Part shown: positions 17,854 to 27,943 of the stretch, piece by piece
Numbering within the stretch: position 1 is the first letter of the stretch
How the letters are laid out: the number at the start of each line of letters is the position of its first letter
Assembly (NCBI RefSeq): GCF_945957345.1
Contig: NZ_CAMFKW010000027.1
Span: 1-64,000, forward strand
Source: an uncultured Allobosea sp.
GTDB lineage: Bacteria; Pseudomonadota; Alphaproteobacteria; Rhizobiales; Beijerinckiaceae
Length of the DNA: 64,000 bases
Reading direction: 5' to 3'
The notes under the pieces: generated by a model
Databases searched by the model: none
Told to the model about the DNA's origin: nothing
What the model saw: only the letters and a program-made list of their open reading frames with translations
Translations under genes and position numbers: made by a program

Positions 17854-19629
17854 ATGGCAGTCGTGACATTATTGAAGAAGGTGCGTGTCTCGGGCACGGC
17901 TGCTGCGCTGTCGCTGTTGATGTTCCTGCCAGCCATGGCAGCCGCCCAGGGCGCGACGCAGCCACGCGCGGCCGATTCGCTGGAACCGGGCGACAGCCTG
18001 GAAGGCAACTATCTTGCGGCGATCGTCGCCGGCGCGTCGCGCGATCTCGGTGCGGCTTCGGTCTATCTGCGCGAAGCGATCAAGGAAGACCCGCAGAACA
18101 ACGACCTGACCGAGCGCGCCTTCGTCGCCTTCCTGGCCGACGGCGCCATGCCGGACGCCTTCCGGGCTGCTGACAAGCTGATCCAGCAGGACCCGAGCAA
18201 CGGCCTGGCTCAGCTCGTCATCGGCATCCGCTCGATCAAGCAGAAGAGCTACCAGACCGCGCGCAACCACCTTCAGCGCGGGGGCAGGGGGCGCGCTGCC
18301 GATATCACCGCGACGCTGCTCTCGGCCTGGTCCTATCTCGGCTCGAACAATCCCAAGCGCGCCATCGATACGCTGGAGCGCCTGAAGGGCGAGCCCTCCT
18401 ACAATCTCTTCCGCGACTATCATGCCGGCCTGATCCTCGACGCGGCGGGCCGCAAGGCCGATGCCGAGAAGCGTCTGAAATCGGCCTATGACGCCGAGAA
18501 GACCACGCTCCGGCTGGTCGACCTCTGGGCGCGCTTCCAGGCCCGCAACGGCGATTTCAACGGCGCTGCCGAGACCTATGCCGCCTTCGACCGTCTGCTG
18601 CCGAATCACCCGGTCATCCGCGAGGGCATGGCGCTCGTCGCCAAGAAGGAGGCGCCGCCGCGCCAGATCACGACGCCGCAGCAGGGCGCGGCCGAGGTGC
18701 TCTACGGCCTCGCCAGCGCCGGCAACCGCCAGGGCGACGAAGCCGCCGCGCTGCTCTACCTGCGCATGGCGATCTATCTCGATCCCGGTCATGATCTCGC
18801 GATCCTGACGCTCGGCGATATCCTGGAGCGCGCACGCCAGCCCGAGGACGCCGTCGCCGTTTACGACAAGATGCCGGCTTCCTCGCCGCTGCGTCCGAAT
18901 GCCGAGATTCAGGCCGGTCTGGCCCTGGAGAACCTCGGCAAGCCCGACGAGGCGGTGAAGCATCTCGACAAGGTCATCGCGGAGCGCCCGGACGATGTCG
19001 ACGCGCTCTCCGCGCTCGGCAACATCTATCGCTCGCGCAAGCAGTTCGCCGAGGCTGCGACCGCCTATGACAAGGCCATCGCCAAGCTCGCGTCGCCGGG
19101 CCGTGCCAACTGGGACCTGTTCTATTTCCGCGGCATCGCCCGCGAGCGCACCAACCGCTGGCCGGAGGCCGAGGCCGATTTGCGCAAGGCGCTGGAGCTC
19201 CTGCCCGATCCGCTCGGCCGCGAGCGCGCGCTGGTGCTGAACTATCTCGGCTATTCGCTGGTCGACAAGCATCTCAAGCTCGACGAGGCGCTCGACATGC
19301 TGCGCCGCGCCGTCGAGCTCAGGCCGCGCGACGGCTACATCATCGATTCGCTCGGCTGGGCCTATTATCGCCTCGGCCGCTATGACGATGCCTCGCGCGA
19401 GATTGAACGCGCTGCGGAACTGCGCCCGTCGGACCCCGTCATCAACGACCATCTCGGCGACGTCTACTGGCGCACCGGCCGTCAGCTCGAGGCGAAGTTC
19501 CAGTGGAACCATGCCCGCGACCTCAAGCCCGAGCCCGAAGATCTCGAGAAGATCCTGCGCAAGATCGAGCACGGCCTGAATGAGCCCTCGGCCAATGTCG
19601 TCGAGGGAACGAAGAAGGATGGCGGCTGA
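17854..19629 (+). CDS. Secreted tetratricopeptide repeat protein
   Basis: 591 residues from the ATG at 17854. A GTG three codons on (17863) has better spacing to AAGGAG and may be the true start. A signal peptide (SGTAAALSLLMFLPAMAAAQG) is followed by at least eight TPR-like helical pairs from about residue 50 to 570, strongest at the C-terminus (LDMLRRAVELRPRDGYIIDSLGWAYYRLGRYDDA). This is the common alphaproteobacterial TPR gene immediately before ispE. It probably scaffolds an envelope complex, but its partner is unknown. Confidence 0.85.
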   Translation: MAVVTLLKKVRVSGTAAALSLLMFLPAMAAAQGATQPRAADSLEPGDSLEGNYLAAIVAGASRDLGAASVYLREAIKEDPQNNDLTERAFVAFLADGAMPDAFRAADKLIQQDPSNGLAQLVIGIRSIKQKSYQTARNHLQRGGRGRAADITATLLSAWSYLGSNNPKRAIDTLERLKGEPSYNLFRDYHAGLILDAAGRKADAEKRLKSAYDAEKTTLRLVDLWARFQARNGDFNGAAETYAAFDRLLPNHPVIREGMALVAKKEAPPRQITTPQQGAAEVLYGLASAGNRQGDEAAALLYLRMAIYLDPGHDLAILTLGDILERARQPEDAVAVYDKMPASSPLRPNAEIQAGLALENLGKPDEAVKHLDKVIAERPDDVDALSALGNIYRSRKQFAEAATAYDKAIAKLASPGRANWDLFYFRGIARERTNRWPEAEADLRKALELLPDPLGRERALVLNYLGYSLVDKHLKLDEALDMLRRAVELRPRDGYIIDSLGWAYYRLGRYDDASREIERAAELRPSDPVINDHLGDVYWRTGRQLEAKFQWNHARDLKPEPEDLEKILRKIEHGLNEPSANVVEGTKKDGG

Positions 19630-19655
19630 CGCCCTCGCGCCGCCGGCCTGATGCC

Positions 19656-20531
19656 GTGGCTTTACCGCTGACGACGCGCGCCCGCGCCAAGGTCAATCTC
19701 GACCTGCGCGTGCTCGGCCGGCGCGCCGACGGCTATCACGAGCTCGAAAGCCTCGTCGCCTTCGCAGGCGTGGGTGACACGCTGTCGCTCGATCCCGGCG
19801 CTTCGCTGTCTCTCACCCTCGCGGGGCCAAGGGCGGAAGGGCTGACGGTCGATGACGGCAATCTCGTCCTGCGCGCTGCTCGCGCGCTCGCTGCCGCCCG
19901 CCCGGACCTGCGTCTCGGGCGCTTTCGTCTCGTCAAGCGTTTGCCGGTCGCCTCTGGCATCGGTGGCGGTTCTGCCGATGCCGCTGCCGCACTGCGCCTG
20001 CTCGCGCGCCTGAACGGCATCGCTCCGGGGGATTCGCTGTTGCGGGAGGTCGCCGCGGGCGTCGGCGCCGACGTGCCGGTCTGCCTCGATTCGCGGGCGC
20101 GATTGATGGCGGGTATCGGCGAGAAGCTTGGTCCGATGCTCAGGCTGCCGCCGCTCTTTGCGGTGCTGGTCAATCCGGGCGTGGGCGTCGAGACGGTTGC
20201 GGTGTTCCGGGCTCTGGGCCTCAAGGCTGGGGAGATGGTCTCGGAGGCACGCGCGACGAACATCGCGGCGCCGGCATTGGCGGCCGGGCTGCTCGATTAC
20301 CTCAAGTCCACGACCAACGATCTCGCCGCGCCGGCACAGCGCGTCGCACCGGTCATCGACGAGGTCCTGGAGCGGCTGGCGGCGCTGCCGGGCTGCAGGC
20401 TGGCGCGAATGTCCGGCTCGGGCGCAACCTGCTTCGCGCTGTTCGACGACTGCACGATCAGCGCCGCCGCGGCGAAGGTGTTGCAGAGCGAGCGGCCGGG
20501 CTGGTGGGTCAAGCCGACCTTGCTCAGCTGA
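19656..20531 (+). CDS. ispE: 4-diphosphocytidyl-2-C-methyl-D-erythritol kinase
   Basis: Phosphorylates CDP-methylerythritol in the MEP isoprenoid pathway. 291 residues from GTG (19656); the ATG five bases upstream is out of frame and stops at once. GHMP-kinase motifs: ARAKVNLDLRVLGRRADGYHELESL at the N-terminus, PVASGIGGGSADAAAALRLL (ATP loop, about 95-115), and the C-terminal RMSGSGATCFALF. It is convergent with ispB, the prenyl diphosphate synthase gene. Confidence 0.95.
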   Translation: MALPLTTRARAKVNLDLRVLGRRADGYHELESLVAFAGVGDTLSLDPGASLSLTLAGPRAEGLTVDDGNLVLRAARALAAARPDLRLGRFRLVKRLPVASGIGGGSADAAAALRLLARLNGIAPGDSLLREVAAGVGADVPVCLDSRARLMAGIGEKLGPMLRLPPLFAVLVNPGVGVETVAVFRALGLKAGEMVSEARATNIAAPALAAGLLDYLKSTTNDLAAPAQRVAPVIDEVLERLAALPGCRLARMSGSGATCFALFDDCTISAAAAKVLQSERPGWWVKPTLLS

Positions 20532-20546
20532 TGAAGAGCGGGCCGT

Positions 20547-21572
20547 TCAATGCGCCCGCGCCACGCAGAAATCGACGGCGGCGTTGAGCGCCTGCTTCAT
20601 CGGCGAGGCCGGGAAGAGGCCGAGCGCATCCTTCGCCATGCGCGCGTAATGCTCGGCACGGGCGATGGTGTCGTCGAGCGCCTTGTGCCGGCGCATGATC
20701 GCCTGCGCTTCTTCGAGGTCGCCGTCGCGGATTTCGCCATCCTGCAGCGTGCGCTTCCAGAAAGCGCGTTCCGCCTCGTCGCCCCGCCGGAACGACAACA
20801 CGACGGGCAAGGTGATCTTGCCCTCGCGGAAATCGTCGCCGGTATTCTTGCCGAGCTTGGCGGCGACGCCGCCATAATCGAGCGCGTCGTCGATCAGCTG
20901 GAAGGCGATGCCGAGATTGAGACCGTAGCTGCGGCAGGCCGCGGCATCGGCCTTGGAGGAGCTGGCGATCACCGGCCCGACCTCGCAGGCCGCGGCGAAG
21001 AGCTCGGCCGTCTTGCCGCGGATCACCGAGAGATACTCGTCCTCGGTCGTCTTGGTGTTCTTGGCGACCGAGAGCTGCAGGACCTCGCCTTCGGCGATCA
21101 CCGAGGCAGCCGTCGACAGGATGTCGAGCGCGCGCAGCGAGCCGACCTCGACCATCATCTTGAAGGCCTGGCCGAGCAGGAAGTCGCCGACCAGCACGCT
21201 CGCTTCGTTGCCCCAGAGCATGCGGGCGGCGAGCTTGCCGCGGCGCATGTCGCTCTCGTCGACGACATCGTCATGCAGCAGCGTGGCGGTATGCATGAAC
21301 TCGACCGAAGCCGCGAGCTTCACATGCCCTTCGCCCTGATAGCCGCAGAGATCGGCCATTGCGAGGGTCAGCATCGGCCGCAGCCGCTTGCCGCCGGACG
21401 AGATCAGGTGATTGGCGACCTCGGGGATCATCGTCACGTCGGAGCCGGTGCGCGACAGGATCATCGCATTGACGCGCTCCATGTCCGCGCGCGTCAGCGC
21501 GACCAGCGGCTCGATGCTGGCCTGGCTCGATTCCCGTTCCTCGAGGGAGACGACGACACCCACTGGAAACAC
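20547..21572 (-). CDS. ispB: Long-chain (octaprenyl-type) diphosphate synthase
   Basis: Extends farnesyl diphosphate to the quinone side chain. 341 residues. The first aspartate-rich motif DDVVDESDMRRG (about residue 100) and the second, DDALDYGG (about 225), are intact. GGKRLRPMLTLA precedes them, and the DDFREGKITLPV helix is typical. Product chain length cannot be read with confidence from the sequence; the ubiquinone of alphaproteobacteria is usually Q10. The exact start may be one of several GTG codons within the first eight residues. Confidence 0.93.
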   Translation of the reverse strand: MFPVGVVVSLEERESSQASIEPLVALTRADMERVNAMILSRTGSDVTMIPEVANHLISSGGKRLRPMLTLAMADLCGYQGEGHVKLAASVEFMHTATLLHDDVVDESDMRRGKLAARMLWGNEASVLVGDFLLGQAFKMMVEVGSLRALDILSTAASVIAEGEVLQLSVAKNTKTTEDEYLSVIRGKTAELFAAACEVGPVIASSSKADAAACRSYGLNLGIAFQLIDDALDYGGVAAKLGKNTGDDFREGKITLPVVLSFRRGDEAERAFWKRTLQDGEIRDGDLEEAQAIMRRHKALDDTIARAEHYARMAKDALGLFPASPMKQALNAAVDFCVARAH

Positions 21573-21736
21573 TCCGGGTCAGATCCTCACGCCGGGGCGG
21601 CGTCCCCGTCCCATGCCACAACCGTTGCATGGGACGCCAGCCCCCGCAAACCGGCGCGACGCCGCACCTTTGCGTGAAGATGGGTCTGAAGGGCTCCGGC
21701 TCTTGCGCGAAGCAGGCGGCTGGGCTCCATGGAACC

Positions 21737-21961
21737 ATGCACGAACTCATGCGCACCAATGATTTGATTCTGCTCGGCGCGGTTGAGGCCCTGCTGGCCT
21801 CAGCCAATCTCGAATGTCTGATCGCCGATCAGCATATCAGCTCGCTGGAGGGCATGATCGGTGCATTTCCTCGCCGCCTGCTGGTGCGCGATGCCGATCG
21901 CAGGCGGGCAAGGGCCTTGCTGATCGAGGCCGGCTACGGATCAGAATTGCGCGATGAGTGA
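21737..21961 (+). CDS. DUF2007 putative signal-transducing protein
   Basis: 74 residues, MHELMRTNDLILLGAVEALLASANLECLIADQHISSLEG, with the compact alpha/beta layout and length of DUF2007 (the PII-like C-terminal domain family). It overlaps the methyltransferase start by 8 bp (ATGAGTGA), so the two are likely co-translated. The pair is widespread in Hyphomicrobiales. Function unknown. Confidence 0.75.
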   Translation: MHELMRTNDLILLGAVEALLASANLECLIADQHISSLEGMIGAFPRRLLVRDADRRRARALLIEAGYGSELRDE

Positions 21962-22739
21962 GATCGGGGCGGATTCGGCGCTGGGCGAGATCGTCGAGGA
22001 TCGCGTGCTCGACGGCCGCTTGCGGCTGCTGCAGCCCCGCAAGGGCCACCGCGCTGGCAGCGACGCGATCCTGCTGGCTGCGGCCCTGCCGCAACTGGGG
22101 CAGGGCGCCTTGCTCGATATGGGCGCAGGTGTCGGCACGGTCGGCCTCGCCGCGGCGCTGATGCAGCCGGAGCTTCACGTCACGCTGTTGGAGCGCGACC
22201 CGGACCTCGTTACGCTGGCAGCACGCAATGCGATGCTCAATGATATCGCTGGCCGTGTGACGGCCGTTGCCGGCGATGTCACGGCGCGGGCAGCCATCCT
22301 GTCTGAATTGGGGCTCGCATCGGCTTCCTTCGATGCCGTTGCGATGAACCCACCCTTCTATCCGCCGGGGGGCAGCCGGGCTTCGCCGATCCCCAACCGC
22401 AAGGCGGCCCATGTCGCGGAAGGAGCGCTTGCGCCCTGGCTGCGAACGGCGAGACGCCTGCTCCGGCCGGGTGGGCATCTCGCGCTCATCCATCGGGTGG
22501 AGGCGCTGCCGGAGGTCCTGGCTGGTCTTGAGACCGGTTTCGGCGCAGTCGCGGTGCGGCCGGTGCATGCCTTTGCCGACAAGCCCGCGATCCGCATCAT
22601 CGTCACCGCCGTTCTGAACAGCAGAAAGCCGGCAGCGTTGCTGCCGGCTTTCGTGATCAACGGACCCGATGGCCGCCTGACTCCGCTAAGCGATGCGGTG
22701 CATCGCGGCCGCGGGCGTCTGACGCCCGATTACCAGTAA
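21954..22739 (+). CDS. TrmN6/YfiC-like SAM-dependent methyltransferase
   Basis: 261 residues. LLDMGAGVGTVGLAAALM (about 45-62) is the SAM-binding motif I. MNPPFYPPGG (near 130) is the NPPF/Y catalytic motif of N6-adenine or N5-glutamine methyltransferases. GRLRLLQPRKGHRAGSDAILLAAAL is the COG4123 N-terminal signature, which points to modification of A37 of tRNA1-Val as in E. coli TrmN6. Its 3' end overlaps the convergent gene by 10 bp. Confidence 0.82.
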   Translation: MSEIGADSALGEIVEDRVLDGRLRLLQPRKGHRAGSDAILLAAALPQLGQGALLDMGAGVGTVGLAAALMQPELHVTLLERDPDLVTLAARNAMLNDIAGRVTAVAGDVTARAAILSELGLASASFDAVAMNPPFYPPGGSRASPIPNRKAAHVAEGALAPWLRTARRLLRPGGHLALIHRVEALPEVLAGLETGFGAVAVRPVHAFADKPAIRIIVTAVLNSRKPAALLPAFVINGPDGRLTPLSDAVHRGRGRLTPDYQ

Positions 22740-23032
22740 TAGGGCCGCGGGGCGTAGATCGGCGGAGCGAAAAGCGGCGGCGGGCCGTAATAGCGCGGGC
22801 CGTAGTAGCGGCGCGGGCCGTAATAGTAGCGCGGGCCATAGTAGCGCCGCGGCCCGTAATAGCGGCGCGGGCCGTAATAGTACTGGGCCTGCTGGACCAT
22901 GCCTTCGCTGGCGACCATCGGAGCCGCGAGCGGGGCAGCGCCCACCGGAGCGGCCGAGGCGGGAGACATGGCGAGGCCGGCCACGCCCAGCGCGCCGGCG
23001 GTTGCCATCGTGACGATCAATGTCCGAAACAT
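22730..23032 (-). CDS. Secreted Tyr/Arg/Pro-rich repeat protein (paralogue 1 of 3)
   Basis: 100 residues from the ATG at 23032, with GGAGGT 7 nt upstream. A signal peptide (MFRTLIVTMATAGALGVAGLAMSPASA) is followed by QQAQYYYGPRR and about six imperfect repeats of YYGPRR/YYGPRY to the C-terminus. It lacks the RCWTE...RVCR tail of its two neighbours. The DNA repeats encode the peptide repeats. Function unknown; the export signal and aromatic/arginine content suggest an envelope role. Confidence 0.75.
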   Translation of the reverse strand: MFRTLIVTMATAGALGVAGLAMSPASAAPVGAAPLAAPMVASEGMVQQAQYYYGPRRYYGPRRYYGPRYYYGPRRYYGPRYYGPPPLFAPPIYAPRPYYW

Positions 23033-23187
23033 GAAAACCTCCATGAGATGGCGTCGGCAGCCTGTGCCGTCGGATGAAACGCCGCCCTTGGTGTGAGACC
23101 TTAGGGTCTCGAACCTGAATGGCGCGGGAGCACGCCGTTCAGCTTGCCTTCAGGGAATGGCCGCATTGCGGCCATGCTTCGCCGCGC

Positions 23188-23460
23188 TCAGCGGCAGACG
23201 CGCACCGGGCGGACGACCCAGCGCCAGCCGTTCCAGACGCGGCGGCCTTCGGTCCAGCAGCGCGGGCGGTAATAGGGGCGCGGACGATAGTAGCGGCGCG
23301 GGCCGTAATAATACTGGGCCTGTTCGATGAGGCCCGACCCGGCCTGCGCCGTCTGTCCAGCCGGCGCGGCGACCGGAGCCGCGGAGGCGGATGTCGCCAT
23401 CAGGGCGCCGGCACCGAGCGCGGCGGCCGTCGCGGCGGCGAAAATGGTTGTCCGGAACAT
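23188..23460 (-). CDS. Secreted Tyr/Arg-rich protein (paralogue 2 of 3)
   Basis: 90 residues: signal peptide MFRTTIFAAATAAALGAGAL ending near ASA; the linker EQAQYYYGPRRYYRPRPYYRPR; and a C-terminal motif CWTEGRRVWNGWRWVVRPVRVCR with two cysteines that could pair. The signal region and the QAQYY core are shared with paralogue 1, and the tail with paralogue 3. A ribosome binding site (GGAG) lies about 8 nt before the ATG. Confidence 0.75.
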   Translation of the reverse strand: MFRTTIFAAATAAALGAGALMATSASAAPVAAPAGQTAQAGSGLIEQAQYYYGPRRYYRPRPYYRPRCWTEGRRVWNGWRWVVRPVRVCR

Positions 23461-23594
23461 GGTGTTCTCCGTGGATGGTACCGCCGGCTATGCCGAGGGT
23501 TATCAAGTCGTCCCTGGCGGAACCCTAACCCCAAATGCGTGAACGGCGCGATACCGCGCCGTTCAGCTAAGCTTCATCTTGCGATGCGCTGGCC

Positions 23595-23858
23595 TCAGCG
23601 GCAGACGCGCACGGCGCGGCGAACCCAGCGGTGGCCGACCCAGACGCGGCGGGATTCGGTCCAGCAACGACGGACATGGGGGCGGCCCGGAGCGTAACGC
23701 GGCCGGCCATAATACTGGGCCTGCTGGATGAGCCCGGTCTCGGCGCCGAACGTCGTGCCGGCGGAAACCGGGGCCGCGGAGGCCGGGGCGCTGCTCATGG
23801 CGGCACCGAGCAAGGTTGCAGCGCCGAAGGCGGCGGCAATGATGCGGGTTGTCAACAT
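23595..23858 (-). CDS. Secreted Tyr/Arg-rich protein (paralogue 3 of 3)
   Basis: 87 residues: signal peptide MLTTRIIAAAFGAATLLGAA; QQAQYYGRPRYAPGRPHVRR; then CWTESRRVWVGHRWVRRAVRVCR, closely matching the tail of paralogue 2. It is the first gene of the tandem array on the minus strand. The gaps between the genes (134 and 155 bp) are long enough for separate promoters. Each gene has its own signal peptide, so they are duplications rather than pieces of one protein. Confidence 0.75.
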   Translation of the reverse strand: MLTTRIIAAAFGAATLLGAAMSSAPASAAPVSAGTTFGAETGLIQQAQYYGRPRYAPGRPHVRRCWTESRRVWVGHRWVRRAVRVCR

Positions 23859-24110
23859 GGGCTAGTCTCCTTGGTTGTGTGGCCGCTGGCCCCGTCAAAT
23901 GCTCGCTCTGAACATCGCGAACCTGCGGTTGCCTTTATCGATATCAGGCCGGTTATGAACGAAATCTGTCCGCTTGTGGTTCCCGCCCGCGCTTGACCCT
24001 GGCCGACGCGAACTCTAATCACCGCCATCTCTTTGTTATCGGAAGGTTGCAGGCACTTGTCCGCCCCGGCGCCCCTCACGCACTCCACCATCCCGGCTTC
24101 CTCCCCGGCG

Positions 24111-25012
<902 letters not shown>

Positions 25013-25013
<1 letters not shown>

Positions 25014-27337
25014 TGCCCGATCTTCTGCTCGAACTCTTCTCCGAGGAAATCCCGGCGCGCATGCAGCGCAAGGCCGGCGAGGACCTCAAGAAGCTCGTCA
25101 CCGATGCGCTGGTCGAGCGCGGCTTGGTCTATGAAGGCGCGAAGGCCTTCGCGACGCCGCGCCGGCTCGCGCTGCATATCGCCGGCCTGCCGGTGCGTGG
25201 CCGCGACGTGCGCGAGGAGCGCAAAGGTCCGCGCGTCGGCGCGCCCGACGCCGCCGTGCAGGGCTTCCTCAAGGCTGCCGGCCTTTCGTCGCTCGATCAG
25301 GCGACCATCGTCAGCGACCCGAAGAAGGGCGACAGCTACGTCGCCATCATCGAGAAGCCCGGCCAGGAAACCGTCGCGGCCATCGCCGAGATCGTGCCGG
25401 CCGTGATCCGGTCCTTCCCCTGGCCGAAATCGATGCGCTGGGGCAAGGCCTCGGCTGCCGGCGCCAGCCTCCGTTGGGTGCGCCCGCTGCATTCGATCCT
25501 CTGCACCTTCGGCGCAGCCGAGACGGAGGACCCGGAAATCGTGCCCTTCGAGGTCGACGGCATCGTCTCCGGCAACACGACTTATGGCCACCGCTTCCAC
25601 GCGCCCGGCCCGATCACGGTCAAGCGCCTCGACGATTACGTGACCTCGCTGGAGAAGGCGAAGGTCGTGCTCGATGCCGACCGGCGCAAGGAGATCATCC
25701 TCACCGACGCGCGCAACCTCGCCTTCGCGCAGGGGCTCGACCTCGTCGAGGACGAGGGCTTGCTGGAGGAGGTCGCCGGCCTCGTCGAATGGCCGGTCGT
25801 GCTGATGGGCTCCTTCGAGGAGCGCTTCCTCGACATCCCCGGCGAGGCGATCCGCGCCACCATCCGCGCCAACCAGAAATGCTTCGTGCTGCGCGATCCC
25901 GTGACCGGTAACATTGCCAACCGCTTCCTGCTGACCTCGAACCTCGCCGCCAGCGATGGCGGCGTGGCGATCACCGCCGGCAATGGCCGCGTCGTGCGTG
26001 CGCGCCTCTCGGACGCTGCCTATTTCTGGCAGACCGATCGCGGCTCGCTGCCGGATCTCGATACGCTCAAGGAGAGTGCCGAAAAGCTCGGCCTCGATCT
26101 CGCCAAGCCGCTCGACCAGCGCATGGCCAAGCTCGACAAGCTCGGCGTCGTCTTCCACGCCAAGCTCGGCACGCAAGGTGAGCGCGTCCAGCGCATCGCC
26201 GCGCTGGCGCGGGAGCTGGCCCCGATCGTCGGTGCCGATCCGGACAAGGCCGAACGCGCCGCCAAGCTCGCCAAGGCCGACCTGCCGACCGAGATGGTCG
26301 GCGAGTTCCCGGAACTGCAGGGCCTGATGGGCCGGAAATACGCGGAATTGCAGGGCGAGGACGCTTCGGTCGCCGCGGCGGTCGAGGAGCATTACAAGCC
26401 GCTCGGGCCGTCCGATCGCGTGCCGAGCGATCCGGTTTCGGTCGCGGTGGCCCTGGCCGACAAGCTCGACACCCTCGTCGGTTTCTGGGCTATTGATGAG
26501 AAGCCGACCGGGAGCAAGGACCCGTTCGCGCTTCGCAGGGCGGCGCTGGGTGTGATCCGGCTCGTGGTTGAGAATGGGGTGCGTCTCAATCTGGTGCTTC
26601 GTGGAGTTGGAGTTGCGTTCATGCTCCACATGCATCGCGATATATTCATGGGCGGTAGAGATCACGCTGATAAAATTTATGAATTCCTTCAAACGTTTGA
26701 CCTTCAGGGTGAAGCCTTTGGCTCTGTAGTTGAGGAGCTGATTGGTGCAAGGAAAGATCGAATTATCGAGCCGAAACGTTTCCTCGAAATCAGTGACGGT
26801 TTGCTCGCCTTCTTCCATGACCGCCTGAAGGTCATGCTCCGCGACCAGGGCGCGCGGCATGATCTCGTCGACGCCGTGCTGGGCGAGGGCGCTACGGCCA
26901 ACGACGACCTTCTGCTCATCACCCGCCGCGTCGCCGCGCTCGGCCGCTTCCTCGACACCGAGGACGGCCGGAACCTGCTCGCGGGCTACAAGCGTGCCGC
27001 CAATATCCTCAAGGCCGAGGAGAAGAAGGACGGGGAGGGCGCCTTCGCCGAGGCTCCCGATTTGCATCTTATCGCCGATGCTGGCTTGATCGAGGAGAAG
27101 GCGCTGGCCGTCGCGCTGGCGCAGGCGACGCCGAAGGCGGAGGCCGCCGTCGCCGCCGAGGATTACGAGGGCGCCATGGCCGCGCTCGCCGAAATCCGCC
27201 CGGCGGTCGATGCCTTCTTCGAGAAGGTGACGGTCAACGATCCCGATCCGGCGCTCCGCGCCAACCGTCTGAAGCTGCTCAACCAGCTCCGTCAGGCGAC
27301 GCGCGCCGTCGCGGATTTCGACCGCATCGCCGGATAA
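25013..27337 (+). CDS. glyS: Glycyl-tRNA synthetase beta subunit
   Basis: tRNA-binding subunit partnered with GlyQ. 774 residues from the ATG at 25013 ([25 protein letters not shown]), translationally coupled to glyQ. Family features: the HD-like central region and the C-terminal anticodon-binding/DALR-like domain. A segment of about 75 codons (26560-26800) is clearly less GC-rich than its surroundings (about 47%, down to 35% in one 60-bp stretch) and uses rare codons such as ATA, AAA and TAT. It reads [16 protein letters not shown] through [12 protein letters not shown]. The frame is open throughout. Confidence 0.95.
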
Positions 27338-27679
27338 GGCAAGGACAGCGCGGGGAACCCCTCTCCCGGATGGGAGAGGGGCAGGGGTGAGGGCCTGCCG
27401 CCAATCACCCTTGCTCTGCTCTCTCTCCCGATGCTGTTGGCATCGAGCGGAACTGGTTCTCTGGCCTTCCCTCACCCCCTACCCCTCTCCCATCCGGGAG
27501 AGGGGTTTTCTGTTGTGGCTCCCGCGCACTCCCTGACCACCTCCCTTTTCGCCCCGAAACCCCACCCCCGGAACCAATCCCCGCCCTGCGACGTTCTTTC
27601 GCCGGGGCTGACAAGCCGCGAATGCGTCGCGGCTGGGCTCCGGGGGGCCGGCTACCGGCCGAGATAAAGGGCTGAAAGC
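27338..27679. other. glyS downstream gap with large inverted repeat
   Basis: A 342-bp gap. It contains the inverted repeat at 27356-27507. The remaining sequence up to 27679 shows no gene or RNA that could be recognised. GAGATAAAGGGCTGAAAG just before 27680 offers a weak ribosome binding site for the next small gene. Confidence 0.6.
27356..27507. repeat. Large intergenic inverted repeat with nested hairpins
   Basis: The left arm (27356-27393) and right arm (27469-27507) are inverted copies differing by about one substitution and one inserted base, with a 75-bp loop. Each arm also forms its own hairpin, CCCCTCTCCC-GGAT-GGGAGAGGGG. The right arm is followed by TTTTC and could terminate glyS transcription. 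Arms of this kind recur between genes in many proteobacteria. Confidence 0.8.
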
Positions 27680-27841
27680 ATGTCCATTCTGATTTCGCTG
27701 CTGATCACCGTTCTCGTTATCGGCCTCGTGCTCTACCTCGTGCGGATGCTGCCGCTCGACGGGCAGATCAAGAACGTCGTGCAGATCATCGTGATCGTGA
27801 TCGGCATCATCTCGCTGCTGCGCTATCTCGCTGTTTTCTAA
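27680..27841 (+). CDS. Small Thivi_2564-like membrane protein (53 aa)
   Basis: MSILISLLITVLVIGLVLYL, then VRMLPLDGQIKNVVQIIVIVIGIISLLRYLAVF. Two hydrophobic helices are separated by a short polar turn containing PLDGQIKN, which matches the pattern and size of the Thivi_2564 family of tiny inner-membrane proteins. Function unknown. It precedes the URC-type cluster by about 100 bp and is not obviously part of it. Confidence 0.7.
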   Translation: MSILISLLITVLVIGLVLYLVRMLPLDGQIKNVVQIIVIVIGIISLLRYLAVF

Positions 27842-27943
27842 GGCGATTGACGGCGCCGTCGCGCTGGTTCAGACTTCGTGAGGTCCAGAAGGCCCCGGAC
27901 GATCCCGTCCCGGGGCCTTTTTCCGTTTCAGGACGTGACCGCG

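Noticed and set aside
17869-19572. 567-codon minus-strand open frame opposite the TPR gene
   Set aside because: The TPR frame has a signal peptide and clear repeats; the antisense frame has neither.
22750-22880. CRISPR-like short direct repeats (GCGCGGGCCGTAATAG units)
   Set aside because: They are the codons of YYGPRR peptide repeats in a gene with signal peptide and ribosome binding site. Spacing is codon-based and there are no unique spacers.
23859-24110. Minus-strand 79-codon frame before glyQ
   Set aside because: No ribosome binding site or recognisable sequence; probably a chance frame in the promoter region.
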